Assembly (NCBI GenBank): GCA_910578755.1
Contig: CAJTSZ010000021.1
Location: forward strand, 1 to 22,572
Direction of reading: 5' to 3'
Origin: an uncultured Oscillospiraceae bacterium
GTDB taxonomy: Bacteria > Bacillota > Clostridia > Oscillospirales > Ruminococcaceae
Length of the DNA stretch: 22,572 bases
The position numbers and the translations under genes were made by a program. Below the pieces are notes generated by a model. It had not been told where the DNA came from. It did no database searches and worked only from the letters and a program-made list of their open reading frames with translations. Positions 22,555-22,572 of this stretch are shown here, one piece after another. Positions within the stretch are counted from its first letter, which is position 1. The number at the start of each line of letters is the position of its first letter.

Positions 22555-22572
22555 TGGCCATGGGGCAGTGAG

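Overview
The window looks like chromosomal DNA from a low-to-mid GC Gram-positive anaerobe of the Clostridia. The evidence is near-consensus sigma-A promoters, strong AGGAGG ribosome binding sites, a YtrA-type GntR/ABC operon, a PadR / HAAS-DUF1700 / DUF4097 trio, a SecA with a C-terminal zinc motif, and many proteins with Gram-positive signal peptides or lipoboxes. I cannot assign a genus from sequence alone.

Left arm (1-5500). A GntR repressor, an ABC ATPase and a large ABC permease form a tightly overlapping operon (299-4032) behind a promoter buried in an inverted-repeat operator. A shared bidirectional terminator separates it from a patatin-like phospholipase on the minus strand (4129-5442).

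Centre (5594-12816). This is the accessory and most unusual part. It begins with an XRE helix-turn-helix plus TPR-type regulator (5658-6596) of the architecture used by peptide-sensing RRNPP receptors. Its 3' end abuts a small secreted-peptide gene on the opposite strand. Next come a secreted papain-fold protease, a secreted protein, a proline-rich lipoprotein, a degenerate M23 lipoprotein, a short secreted peptide, two identical copies of a small membrane protein, a secreted cysteine-rich protein and another short secreted peptide. Six copies of one promoter cassette (TTGATT, a conserved 17-base spacer, TATTAT, and in five copies the palindrome GGAGCTCC at the expected transcription start) drive these genes. 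Three cassettes also carry a perfect inverted repeat with 20-base arms. Two neighbouring secreted proteins of unrelated sequence end in nearly the same C-terminal tail (N-R/K-NLDP-x-KP-x-P-x-x-G). The locus reads as a small regulon built by copying one control element, with a candidate peptide receptor at its edge. The link between receptor and cassettes is inference.

Right arm (12857-22572). Housekeeping genes, all on the minus strand: inorganic pyrophosphatase, the DUF4097 / HAAS / PadR operon with a consensus promoter and palindromic operator, a decayed membrane-protein gene on the plus strand, secA, a DUF1294 membrane protein, and a DEAD-box RNA helicase with a hairpin-rich leader containing an intrinsic terminator. 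Short palindromes with a GCGG-ATA-CCGC core recur in the intergenic gaps. No tRNA, rRNA, CRISPR array, transposase or integrase was seen.
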